64,000 bases of DNA from Brachypodium distachyon (GCF_000005505.3 NC_016132.3:40562914-40626913); one strand, 5' to 3'; numbered from the stretch's first letter, positions 45,890 through 55,653 are shown. The notes: generated from the sequence alone by a model not told the origin. A program made the numbers and translations.

Positions 45890-46744
45890 TGTCGTAGCCC
45901 GGGGCGTAGACACTGGGGGTGCGCGACACCCCCTTTTAGGTTCGGTAGAGGGCAACGGGGATCGCTCTGGCGATCGCCGGCGAGGCCAATGTCAAGCGTG
46001 AGGATGCACACGATCGTTTTACCCAGGTTCGGGCCACCCTGAGGTGTAAAATCCTACGTCCTGCTTCAGTGTTCTTATTAGCCAGTGAATAAGGGTTTAC
46101 AGGTTGCCGAGGGAGTTCCCGGGCATTCTCTCCTTTTCTCCCAAAGGCTACTGGCTATTCTCTGCTAAAACTAGTAAGGAACTGAACCCTTTGACCATTG
46201 GCAACGGCCCTCCTTTTATACTCAAGGGGATACCACAGGTGCCTTGGTGCATGGATGACAAATGGCGAGCATAGAACTCGAGCAGCTTGCCCTCGCTGCG
46301 CTGGCCTGCATGCATGGTGAGTAGCCTTGCAGCTAGAATTCACACCGGACCAGTCACTGTAGGCTGACTAGACGGGGAATCCCCTTTCTGTCGAAGCATT
46401 AAATACTTGCTTGCGCTTCACTCCTTGCCCTGACGAAGCCTGCGCATAGGGAACCCGCCGGGCGGCCACGTGGCATCGATGCTCTGTCCGCCTGGTACCG
46501 TACTTGTAGCGAGCGCCCGCGCCCGGGGACACCCTCCCAGGCAAGTGACCTTCCCGGGGAGCGCCCAAACGGGGATTCCGTTGTTGCCTTCCAGGGCAAC
46601 CCCCGCAGCCTGGCTAGCCCTGTCGGGCTGGTGGCTTGCCGGGCAGCTTGTGCGGTGCTGTCCGAGGTGCTATCCTTCCGGGGAGCGGGTGAGGCGACCC
46701 ACGCGTCATGCAACGGTGGTACCCCAGGTGCCACTGGTGCGACA
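45890..46744 (-). repeat. 5' LTR of element B
   Basis: 855 bp. TATA word on the minus strand near 46215 (complement of CTTTTATACTC). It is clearly diverged from the LTRs of A, so B belongs to a sister subfamily. Its PBS (complement of CTACCCGGCGCGCCAGA) abuts at 45873-45889. Confidence 0.9.
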
Positions 46745-48172
46745 CTCTGCATCCGCTCCACCACTTCGTCGATGAACTTTCCCACTGCCTTGGTGTAGGA
46801 GGGACTGTCCTCGCTGTCCGACCACGCGTCCAGCAGTGCCTCGAAAGGGAAGTCGGGGTGGTAGTAGTGCACCCGGGGGAGGATCGTCTCGGCTATCTCC
46901 CCCTTGCAAAACTTGGAGATCCACACGTCCAACGCCCCGAGCTTCCCCACCATGTCGAAGAAGAATGGGATCAGGGTGCTGACGTCCATGCCGTCCACCT
47001 TCGCCGCCTGCAGCTCGAACCTCGGCTGTAGCTCGCGTACGTCCTAGGCCATTTCAAGCAACTTCTTGGTCTCCCTCTGCCGCTGCTCCACCAACTTGTC
47101 GTGGTTGCTACGCGAGGACACCACCACGAGCTTGGCCTTCCGGAGGAGTTCTGTCAGCCGCACGATCTCCTTGGCCTTGCCCAAGTTGTCCTCGTCAATC
47201 CTGACGAGCTCGCCCTGGGCGGTGGTCAGCTCGGACTCGAGATGGGCGCTCCTTTCCTTGGCGGAATTGAGCTCCCCCATGAGTTCGCGCTCCCGGGTTT
47301 GGACCTTCTCCCGCAGCTCCTTCTCCCGCCGTGCCGACGCCGCTGCCGCGTCCTCCGCGGCCTTAGCCTGCTCCTCCAGCTTCACGCACAACGCCTGGAG
47401 TTGGGAGGAGTAGCCGCTGACCAGCTCGCTCTTCTCGTTGAGGCGATCTTGAGCGGTTGCTAGCACGTCCTCGTGCTCCTTGTTGGCCTTCTCCCGCGCC
47501 GCGGCCAGCGAGTCCAATACTTGCTGGTGCTCGGCGCGTTGGGCCTCCAACTACCGCTGGAGCTCCGCCTCGGGGACGACTGGCGTTGTGGCCTCTTGCC
47601 TGGCCTGTCGGACTAGCTAGGTCTCCTCCCTTAGCCGGGAGAGCTCTTGCCGCTTCCTCCCGATGTCCTGCCGCACTTCACCCAACTGAAGCTTCGCGAG
47701 CTCATGGTGCTCCCTCACATTGTTGAACAAGGTGACGAATGCCAGTTGCTGCTCCTTGATGGCATCGAGGAACCAGTGCCCCTGATCGTAGATACTTGGG
47801 TCCCAAGTGATTGGGTCCCAAGTCGTCCCGGCAAGGATGCCGAGGTCTGGGCTGGAGGTAGCGGCGGACGACGACGAGACCCCAGCTGCCATGGTCTGGC
47901 CGTGTGGAGCATCGTCCCCTTGCAGGGGGGCTGCCTGCTGCTCCCCTACCACGTCTTCCTCCACACCCGTGCCCATGGGTTGCGGGTCTGGTGGAGGGGC
48001 CGCGCCCCCGGCAAGAGTCGTCTCCTGCTGGACAGCCGCGGGACCCGCGCCCCCGGCCTGCGAGGCCGGGGACGTGCTGCCGAGCCCCACTCCGGTAGCG
48101 GAGGTGGGCGCCACCACCGTTGTGTCTGGGACGGCGGGGCTTGGCACGGGAGCCACCTCCGACTCGTCCTCC

Positions 48173-48851
48173 TGTTGAACTATTAAAGGGATGACGATTA
48201 ATCGCCTATAGTTCGACAAGGTATATCGTGAGGCAAAAGGGACTAAGACGTATGTCACATTGGAAGGTACGTCGTCATGACTCGATGGTACTTGGGAGTC
48301 GGCACGTTCTCCTAGGAGCCGCTACCGATTGATCGATTGTGAGTCGGACTCCAATCGTGTCCAAGTCGCCATGAGCCTGCGGGGTCACACACTTAAGAGC
48401 GGGAGCAAGTATTTGGTCGGGTTGGACCCGAACTGGAATTGGGCTGACAATGCGAGTTGGACTCGCAGGGTAGATGGGCCACAAGGCTTGGAGCCCACTT
48501 CCACTCGATATATAAGCAGGGGCGTGGGATGCCTAAGGGGAACGGTTTTTCCACTCTCATGCGTTGAGAACCCTAGCCCGATTCAGTTCAACCGTCGCAC
48601 CGGACCTAGCAGTCCGCCGCCGGAGCTCCTCCTCGCACGTGTGGATACCGGCAGAGGTGCTGTACGTTCAGCACTTCGACGATCGCGGGATTGGATCGGC
48701 TGGATCGGATCGAGGGACTGCACTGCATCAAGGCGCCGCATCAATAATCCGCAACTGCGCGTCTAGTGGTAATCCTCGTGGCCTTCTACCTCGGCTAGAT
48801 CTTGGGAGTTCGCGTAGGAAAAGTTTTTGTTTATCTCTACGCGCCCCTTCA
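48173..48851 (+). mobile_element. Solo LTR, probably Ty1/copia
   Basis: 679 bp from TGTTGAACTATTAAAG to ACGCGCCCCTTCA, flanked by exact 5-bp direct repeats CCTCC (48168-48172 and 48852-48856). A TATA-like CGATATATAAGCAGGGGCG lies near 48508, and a leader region with CGTTGAGAACCCTAG. No internal coding region, so LTR-LTR recombination removed the rest. It sits in the third coding part of the element A antisense gene, in the opposite orientation. The assignment to copia rests on the general look of the 3' end and is inference. Confidence 0.82.
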
Positions 48852-48929
48852 CCTCCAACTCAACGTCATCGGCGTCAGAGGTGAGGTCGATCACCGTACC
48901 ATCCGCCCCCGTGGTGGGCGCATTGGGAC

Positions 48930-49009
48930 CTGCGACAAGAGAAAAATAAGTTACTTCAAGCACAGCTGAGGCACCCGGCGACGAATGCAAGGGAGTTCTG
49001 GATGAGTAC
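48930..49009 (-). other. Intron 2 of the element A antisense gene (predicted)
   Basis: 80 nt on the minus strand, donor CCGCAAG|GTACTC and acceptor CTTGTCGCAG|GTCC. Element B keeps an 80-nt intron at the same place (39553-39632) but with a mutated donor (AT). Confidence 0.6.
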
Positions 49010-49360
49010 CTTGCGGGGTTGCCGCGCTTGCGGGGGGAGATTTGTTCCCCCCCTGCCCCGGCTTCTGTTGCCGTGCTGCCCCCTGCAAGCTAGGTTTCAC
49101 CTGCAAGCCAAGGTAATCGCACGGTTAAGGGTTAACGTGCAGAAGGAGCATGAACTGTGGAGTCAGGGGTGGGGTCTGTACCTACTGCGGGCTCCTCCTC
49201 CTCTTGGACCGGGTTGGCGGCAGGCGTAGTGGCGGCGCCGCTGGCCCTCGTGCCTATCTGACTGGCACTAACGCTGGCCCTGGTGCGCGGCTTCTTGCTT
49301 GGCGCAGCGGGTGCAGTGTCGGTTTTCCCCCTCTTGCCGGCTCCCGCCGGGGCACCGTCC

Positions 49361-49442
49361 CTGCAAGGCATTAACAAAGAAGCAAAGGAATCAAGGCAAG
49401 CACAAACTTGTAAATAAAAGGGGAAGAGAAATGTCAGCTTAC
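49361..49442 (-). other. Intron 1 of the element A antisense gene (predicted)
   Basis: 82 nt, donor CGCCCAAG|GTAAGC, T-rich interior, acceptor GCCTTGCAG|GGACGG. Splicing keeps the frame, while the unspliced RNA meets a stop one codon into the intron. Element B has a matching 86-nt intron at 39224-39309. Confidence 0.7.
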
Positions 49443-51288
49443 CTTGGGCGGTTGAGCTTGAGAAAGTAGCCCGTGAAGATCCACCGCTTGGCCGGGACCG
49501 CGGACCCTCGTGGCGTTGCGGCCGCCCCAATTGCCGCGGAAGCCACTGAGGCGCCTGTGGCCGTTGCGGAGGTAGCCGCTGCCGTCGGCGCTGCCGACGC
49601 AACCGGGGCAGCTGCGGCAGCGGGACTCACGGGAGATGAACTCCTGCCGGCTGCTCCTGCCGCCGGCGCTCTTGATCGTCGCACCAGCGGCACATCGTCC
49701 TCGTCCTCCACCTCCACCTCAGGGACGGCCGTCTGGGCTCCAGTAACACCGCCAGCCTTGTCGCCGGAGGACTCGTCGCTGGGCCAGCTAGGATCCGATC
49801 CCCCCTCGCTCTCCTCGGCAACTTGCTTCCCACGGGAGGCGGGTGGCGGAGGCTGCGGGGCTGAAACTGGGGGATCGGACATCAGCCCCCACTCGTTGCA
49901 GAGTAGGTAGCTGCCGACAATGTCGTGGAGGCCCGCGACGCTGGTGTGAAGGGATGGAGCCCCCGGGGGCAGCTCCGTGAATGGGGCATCCTCGCCGATG
50001 ATTCTCTTCACCCACCCCCAGATCACCTCCGGCAGCACACCCGCGCTTTGTAGGCGTGTGGTGTCCCCAGGCCCCGTGTACATCCACGCGGGGCGAGACC
50101 GCAGCTACAGCAGCGTGAGGCGCCGGCTAATGTAGGTGCACGTCACGTCCAGATCGGTGAGCCCCGCTAGCCGCAGGGCCTTGATCTTCTTGACGATGGG
50201 AAGGAGCTCCGCGTCCCGGCTATAGCGGTCCCGCCAGCTGCTGTTACTCGCCGGCAGCTCGGTGGGTGTATGGATAAACTCGTCGGGCTCATCCACGCAA
50301 ACCCAAGACCAGTCCGCGCACCACACCTTCTCGATCTTCTTCTCGGTCCGCACGATGAACTCCGATTTCATCTTGTCGCGGGTGCGGAACAAGATCCCTG
50401 ACAACATCGCTCCCGTCTGCTCGACGCGCGGGTAGAAGTAATGGCGGAACAACGCCACTGACGGCATCACCCCGACAAACCCCTCAGAGAGAAATTGGAA
50501 GACAGCGAGAAGGAAGAGAGATGTGGGGTGGAGCTGCGCAACTTTGAGCTGGTACGCCGCCATGAGAGCATGGAGAAAAAGGGAGAACGGAGGCACGAAC
50601 CCAGCAAGAATGAAGCGGGCGAACACCCGGAAGTCGTTGTCCTGGTGGTCGCCGCCGGCAGGGAAGATGAGCGTCTCGCCGTACTTGTTGAACGAGGAGG
50701 CGACGGCGTGCCGAATCTTGTCGACCCCCTCGCCATTGTAGCCGGGCTTGAAGAAGGCCCACTTGGCCCTCATTTCCCGGTTCCTCTGCTCCCTCTCCGA
50801 CGGAGGCTTCTTGGGAGCTTTCTCGCCCTTGTCGCCCGCAGAGCTTGTGGAACACTTCCCCCTCTTGGGGACCTTGGGCGCCATAGGGAATGTGGGTGGC
50901 GATTGGCAGGATTAGGGGCACGAAGAGGGATGGGGATGAGGAGGGAGGACTGGGGTCTAAGTGATTGCCCCCTAGCACAGCGGTGGGGTTTTATGGCACC
51001 CTAGCGCTGAGCAACGGTCACGTCCGCACCCTACGGGTGTGCTGGGGCTAACTGCGTTTTAAGGGGGGAATGTGCGACGTGGCCTTAACCACCCGCAGTT
51101 AAGGGGAAGGTTCGGGCGAAAATCTCGCCCCCACCACTCTGCCCGTAACGGCGGAGTCCCTGGAGCAGCACATCGTCAGGAACCCGAAACGACTTGGGAC
51201 CCACGCGTCGATCAGGGCGTAGCCCGGCAACCGACCAAGGATGATTTCGCCCGAAAACAGGCGTTGCCGGCCAATGCCCGGGGGCTAC

Positions 51289-52197
51289 TGTCGCACCAGT
51301 GGCACCCGGGGTACCACCATTGTTCAACGCGTGGGTCGCCTTACTAGCTCCCCGCCAGGACGGCACCCTAGGCAGCACAGTGCGAGCTGCTCGGGAAGCC
51401 ACCAGCCCGGCAGGAGCCTGGGAAGGGGGCTATCCTGGAGTAGGACTAGCCGGGCTGTAGGGGTTACCCTGGATGACAGCGTGAAGTTCCCCGTCAGGAC
51501 CCCCCCCCCCCGGGGAAGCTCACTTGCCGGGGAGGGTGTCTCCCGACGCAGGCGCTTGCAATAGGGCCAGTGCCCAGTGCAGGCAGAGTATCGACGCCAC
51601 GTGGCTGCCCGGCAGGCTCCTTTTGTGCAGGGCTGGTCGGAGCGTGAAGTGTGGCACAAGTGAAGCATTAAGTAGCTCGCAGTGAATCTAGGGCATGTAT
51701 CGCCCTAGCTACAGTGCTTTGTACCGTGCATGCATGCCAGCGCAGCAAAGGCAAGCTACCTAGGGTCTTTGTTCGGCGCGTGTCCAAAAGCGCGTCCCTC
51801 ATGCAGACCGAGGCAACTGTGGTATCCCCTTCAGTATAAAAGGAGGACCAGCGCCACCGATCAAAGTGTTCCAGTTTTTCTAAGGTTGGACTCTAGTTGG
51901 GTTAGAATTCCTAAAGATTTAGTCCAGAAATAGCAAGTAGCCACTTAGCATAAAGGAAGAGAGCGCCCGGGGACTTCCCCGGCAACCTGTAAACACTTGT
52001 TCATTGGATAATACACACTCAGAAGCAGGACGTAGGGTTTTACACCTTCGGGTGGCCCGAACCTAGGTAAACTGGCTTGTTCTTTGCTACGCTCGTCATT
52101 GGCCTTGCCGGCGATCGCCGGAGCGATCCCCATCGCCCACTGCCGAACCTAAAAGGGGGGCCCAGCATCCCCGGTGTCTAAGCCCCGGGCTACGACA
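51289..52197 (+). repeat. 3' LTR of element A
   Basis: 909 bp, TGTCGCACCAG to CTACGACA. A purine-rich stretch (CCCGGGGGCTAC) precedes it as a weak polypurine tract. About 45 bp are deleted relative to the 5' LTR near 51670, and there are scattered substitutions. Confidence 0.92.
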
Positions 52198-52202
52198 ACC
52201 GT

Positions 52203-52817
52203 AAATAACCCATTTGAATTAAGTTTCCAAGAAAAAGAATCTGAATCGGCAGAAAGGCGAACCATCATTAAACGGTGGACTAAATGTAACCAAATGTCCA
52301 TTTATCCCCTATCAGTGTACGTCTAAAGCCAATATTCAGAGGAACAGATGACAGAACAGTCGCAACCAAAATACTTTTTCGTTGCACAATATTATATAAT
52401 GATGGATATTGCTGGGCAAGAGGTCTATCAGCTAGCCAAGTATCTTCCCAAAACCGAGTGCTCATTCCATTCCCAACAATAAAAGAACCTCGATTAAAAA
52501 AGGCCATCTTAACTCGCATAAGCCCTTTCCAGAATGGGGAGTCTGCGGCCATAGCCTGAACTTGAGAAAGAGTTTTATAATGAAGATATTTATTATGTAG
52601 CACCTCTTGCCACATACCCTCCTCATTAAGAAGATTAAACAGCCAGTTGCTGAGTAAACACACATTTTTAGTATCCAAAAACTCGATCCCCAACCCCCTT
52701 GTTCTTTAGGCCGACAAATAACATTCCACTTTGTTAAACGATATTTTCGTTTATACTCGTCACCTTGCCAAAAAAAATTGGATGTACAAAAATCATGACG
52801 CTTCCGTGCCCCATTCA
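52203..52817 (-). mobile_element. LINE-1, 5' part (5'-truncated reverse transcriptase C-terminal region)
   Basis: Minus-strand reading starts near 52800 with FFWQGDEYKRKYRLTKWNVI and CRPKEQGG, then (other frame) LLSNWLFNLLNEEGMWQEVL, SPFWKGLMRVK, VGNGMSTRFWEDTWLADRPL. These are the conserved blocks after the catalytic core of plant L1 reverse transcriptases. It continues at 28907-28164. The 13-bp duplication AGGGGAGCAACCT (52818-52830 and 28151-28163) proves insertion into the LINE-2 3' UTR. Total ~1.36 kb; 5' truncation is usual for LINEs. Confidence 0.88.
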
Positions 52818-54560
52818 AGGGGAGCAACCTAGCGAAAGAAAGAGGAAAAAAACAACCAAACCAGAAAAGAGGAGATAAACAGGTAACCAAAGCTAGGCAG
52901 CTGACTACAATCACGGCATCAGAGGAGCTCCACGAGCAAAGGACCAGAGTTGACAGGACTCAGTGATTCGCTGGGTAAGAATGCCCTTGGTCATGTCCGA
53001 TTCCTGAAAAATCCTTCTGTTCCTTTCAAGCCAGATTTCCCAGAGGGTCATAACAGCAATGGAGCGAACATGGCGATCCTGGCCATTAATCATGTCGCAG
53101 AACCAACGGAATGCAGAGCATGGCAAACTCCAGTTCGCCGGTCGGAGGCATGGGAGATTGAAGTTCAGCCCGACCGAATCCCAGATGGAAAGAGCCCATG
53201 GGCATTCAAAGCAGAGGTGGTTTGCTGTTTCCAAGTTCCTATGGCAGAGCTGACAGAAATAGGCATTAGGCCAGCCCCTAGCCAGGAGGGCATCTGCCGT
53301 GAGAAGCCGCTGCTTAGCGAGGAGCCACAGGAAGAATTTGCATTTTGACGGCGCTTTAATTTGCCAGATTTCAGATTTGAAATTGGTCTTAACAGCTCCC
53401 AGGAACTGTACCTCGTAGGCCGAGGCTGCTGAGTATGATCCAGATTGGGAGAGACGCCAGGAGAACGAGTCTCTGCCGGGGGTGAGCACCACCAGGTTTG
53501 CTCTGTTCCACAAATCAACAAATTCATGGAAATTACCCGCATGAACCTTCCCACGAAGATCGCTTATCAGCGGCCATTTCGCAGAGCATCAGCCACCGAT
53601 CTGTTCTTCCGGGAGGACAGCTTAAATAAGGATGGCATGGTGATCCGAGGGGCAACTCCAAGCCAACTGTCGTTCCAAAAGGACGCAGGGGTGCCATCAG
53701 CAATCAGGACAGAGGTCGCGACCGCGAACAGCTCTCGATCGATGTCAGAGCAAGGAAGAGGCAGTCCGACCCAAGGCTTGTCCGGCCAGACACGCTCGTA
53801 CCAGAGCCATCTTATCCGAAGGGCACGACCGAACAGAGTCAGGTCAGGGATTCCCAAGCCCCCGAGCTCGAGAGGACGGCAAACGGCGCGCCACGAAACC
53901 TTGCACTGGCCGCCGGTGGCCTCCGGCTTGCCGGCCCACAGCCAGCCACGGCGCAGCCGGTCACAGTCTTTAATGAACCAAGCAGGCAGCTGAAGTGTCA
54001 TCATCGTGTAAGTTGGTATGGCAGAGAGAACTGAACGAAGGAGCACAAGGCGCCCGGCACTGGACATGAAACTGCTCTTCCAGGCAGCCAATTTACTTCC
54101 CATCTTGTCGAGCAGCGGTTGCAGATCGATCTTGCGCGGCTTGCGAGTAGATAGTGGCATGCCCAGATAGCGGCAGGGAAGGGCCGCCTGCTGAACACTC
54201 AGCGGTTGAAGGATATCCGCAACATCAATGCCTTCACACCGGATAGGATACGCCGCACACTTGGAGAAGTTTATCACCAATCCCGACACCTCCCCAAATA
54301 TCTTGAGGATGTCGCGGACCACCAACATTTCCTCCTTGACAGGCTTCAAAAATACAGCCGCATCGTCCGCATAGAGGGAAGTGCGAATGAAGGTGCTGCG
54401 CCCTGGGAGCCTCGAGAGAGCACCAGCCTCAGTAGCAAGGGAGAAGAGCCGCTGAAGGGGTTCCGTCGCCAAAATGAAGAGGTGGGAGACCAGCGGACCT
54501 GGGCAGCCATTCAGGAGGACACGAGAGGAGGAAGTGGAGAGAGTTTTGTTCCATACGGCA
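52818..54560 (-). mobile_element. LINE-2 body (reverse transcriptase and zinc-binding C-terminus), 5'-truncated
   Basis: On the minus strand from ~54560: RTSLYADDAAVFLKPVKEEM with the catalytic YADD motif, GLVINFSKCAAYPI, RYLGMPLSTRKPRKIDLQPL, GRLVLLRSVLSAIPTYTMMT, LGGLGIPDLTLFGRALRIRW and ASFWNDSWLG. A second piece (53513-52911) has KAPSKCKFFLWLLAKQRLLT, CQLCHRNLETANHLCFECPW (zf-RVT) and ends WSFARGAPLMP followed by a stop and 3' UTR. A frameshift near 53540 separates the pieces. The endonuclease and N-terminal reverse transcriptase are missing. Confidence 0.9.
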
Positions 54561-54983
54561 CGGTATGATTTCTGGTATTCTACTACCGGATGAATTACTG
54601 TTTTTTTAGGGGTAAAACACTGGATGAATTACTGGTGAATTTCACGTCTGTGTCGCCGTCACTCCTCGGGCCTCACGCAGCTGGGTAGCCTGACTTGAGA
54701 GTTGAGACCCAGGGGCCAGGGCAGGCGCAGTGCAACTTCGCAGCAACCAACGGCCCAATGCACGTCCTGCCCCTGGCTGGCCGCCGTGTGTGTGTTCCTT
54801 CTTCCCCTCCTGGAATCCGCAGCAGACACCTAACCTGAGATTCCAACGACCTTTTGGCTCCTCCTCCACTCGCTGCTTTTCCCGTCTCTTTCTCCACCAC
54901 CACCGCACCACGCCTTTAGCTTTGGTTCTCCCCCCCACCTCCGCACCCACTTAACTCCTAAGCAAACCCTCCTCCCCCGCGGC
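54561..54983. other. Upstream region of the bZIP gene
   Basis: Spacer after the LINE-2 5' truncation point. The last ~300 bases become pyrimidine-rich toward the TATA box, as in many grass promoters. No gene recognised. Confidence 0.4.
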
Positions 54984-54990
54984 TATAAAT
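54984..54990 (+). promoter_or_regulatory. TATA box of the bZIP gene
   Basis: GCGGCTATAAATTGCGCC. Transcription would start about 30 nt downstream, near 55015, in a pyrimidine-rich stretch. This gives a leader of about 780 nt before the main ATG, a normal length for group S1 bZIP mRNAs. Confidence 0.65.
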
Positions 54991-55264
54991 TGCGCCCCTC
55001 GTCCAAGCCCCAATTCCCTTTTCTTCCTCCCCCTTCCCCCCTCCCCAGAGACTCGACTCGATCGATTGCTGGATTGCAGGACAGCGCCACTCTGCTGCTG
55101 CTGTTGCTGTTGACCTCACCACCACTGCCCGGCTCCAACTTTCAAGTTTGAACCCTGCCTTGTCATTCATAGCCACCTACACCTTTAGTTCCCTGTGCCT
55201 TGGAGATTCTGTCTCGTCTCTGAGTACCTCATCATACAACCTGCAGCAGCTATATAGTCTTTTC

Positions 55265-55530
55265 CAGGCAAAACTCTGCCGGAATTCTTGACGAGAAACG
55301 TTGCTGTTCAGGCCGTCACTCTGCCGAAATTTCCAGCCAGAAAATCTCCTTGTTCAGGGCGTCACTCTGCCGAAATTTCCAGTCGTACAAACTTACTTTC
55401 CAGGGTGATACTCTGCTCAAAAAAAATTTCACCAAGAATTGTTTGCTTTGTGAGGGAGAAACTCTGTCCGATTTCCCAGTAGAAAACCTTGTCTTTTGAG
55501 GGGAAACTCTGCCGAAATTTTGCCATAAAC
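55265..55530 (+). repeat. Six ~46-nt tandem repeats in the bZIP 5' leader
   Basis: The core ACTCTGCCGAAATTTCC recurs with starts at 55273, 55318, 55364, 55410, 55461 and 55506 (steps 45, 46, 46, 51, 45). Units 2 and 3 are nearly identical (GTCACTCTGCCGAAATTTCC); the others are diverged. No ATG occurs on the plus strand in the array, or anywhere from the predicted start to 55552. Confidence 0.85.
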
Positions 55531-55552
55531 CAGCTGATCTCCAACTCCGTAC

Positions 55553-55585
55553 ATGCTCATGTTTTTCTATCCTCCGTGTTTATGA
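55553..55585 (+). CDS. Upstream ORF 1 in the bZIP leader (10 codons)
   Basis: First AUG of the predicted transcript; peptide MLMFFYPPCL. Its stop (55583-55585) overlaps the start of the next uORF (ATG at 55582-55584). The AUG context is weak (U at -3, C at +4), so many ribosomes should scan past. A ribosome that translates it ends right on the second uORF start and may reinitiate there or skip it. Confidence 0.55.
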   Translation: MLMFFYPPCL

Positions 55586-55653
55586 TAACATCCACCGTCC
55601 TCGTCCAGTCCTTCTCCGTCGTCTTCCTCTACTGGTTCTACGTCTTCTCATAA
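55582..55653 (+). CDS. Sucrose-control uORF (SC-uORF) peptide of a group S1 bZIP mRNA
   Basis: 23 codons, MITSTVLVQSFSVVFLYWFY then VFS and stop. The C-terminal part matches the conserved SC peptide of Arabidopsis bZIP11-type mRNAs (SFSVVFLYWFYYVS). In that family high sucrose makes this nascent peptide stall the ribosome near its stop codon, which lowers translation of the downstream bZIP. The peptide is shorter at its N-terminus than the Arabidopsis one, which is expected since only the C-terminal part is conserved. The AUG context is weak (U at -3), which fits leaky scanning at low sucrose. It ends 139 nt before the main ATG. Recognition rests on near-identity over 14 residues. Confidence 0.93.
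   Translation: MITSTVLVQSFSVVFLYWFYVFS

Larger units (their letters stand above)
37221..46744 (-). mobile_element. Tat-clade Ty3/gypsy element B, inserted in reverse into element A
   Basis: On the plus strand it starts TGTCGTAGCC (complement of LTR end) and ends ACTGGTGCGACA (complement of LTR start). Exact 5-bp duplication CTCTG at 37216-37220 and 46745-46749. Reading on the minus strand: 5' LTR (46744-45890), PBS, gag, a deletion in place of protease and reverse transcriptase, archaeal-type RNase H, integrase, spacer, antisense gene (plus strand 37901-41132) and a truncated 3' LTR (37221-37814). It cannot move by itself. Confidence 0.93.
46745..50884 (-). pseudogene. Element A antisense gene, main part (Transposase_28-like, intron-bearing), split by insertions
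   Basis: ATG at 50882-50884 (MAPKVPKRGKCSTSSAGDKG). Exon 1 (50884-49443) is open for about 480 codons except one TAG (50105-50107). It contains FRVFARFILAGFVPPFSLFL, LKVAQLHPTSLFLLAVFQFL, RHYFYPRVEQTGAML and RTEKKIEKVWCADWSWVCV, then WMYTGPGDTTRLQ and APFTELPPGAPSLH. Intron 1 (49361-49442, GTAAGC...TTGCAG) begins at the in-frame TAA that would end the frame; splicing rebuilds an Arg codon and continues into DGAPAGAGKRGKTDTAPAAP. Intron 2 is 48930-49009. The coiled coil lies at ~47620-47044, then VSTLIPFFFDMVGKLGALDV and FIDEVVERMQ up to 46745. The solo LTR at 48173-48851 and element B interrupt it. Likely once nuclear; role unknown. Confidence 0.8.
28913..52197 (+). mobile_element. Tat-clade Ty3/gypsy element A, spread over 23.3 kb by nested insertions
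   Basis: LTRs (28913-29864 and 51289-52197) start TGTCGCACCAGTGGCACCCG and end CTACGACA. Exact 5-bp duplication ACCGT at 28908-28912 and 52198-52202, inside LINE-1. The PBS-like TCTGGCGTGCCAGGTAGGGG follows the 5' LTR. Without element B (37221-46744 plus duplication) and the solo LTR, A is about 13 kb. Order is LTR, gag, protease, reverse transcriptase, RNase H, a second archaeal-type RNase H (Tat hallmark), integrase, 3' spacer, a long antisense gene, LTR. Gag and pol carry many stops and deletions, so A is dead. Confidence 0.93.
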
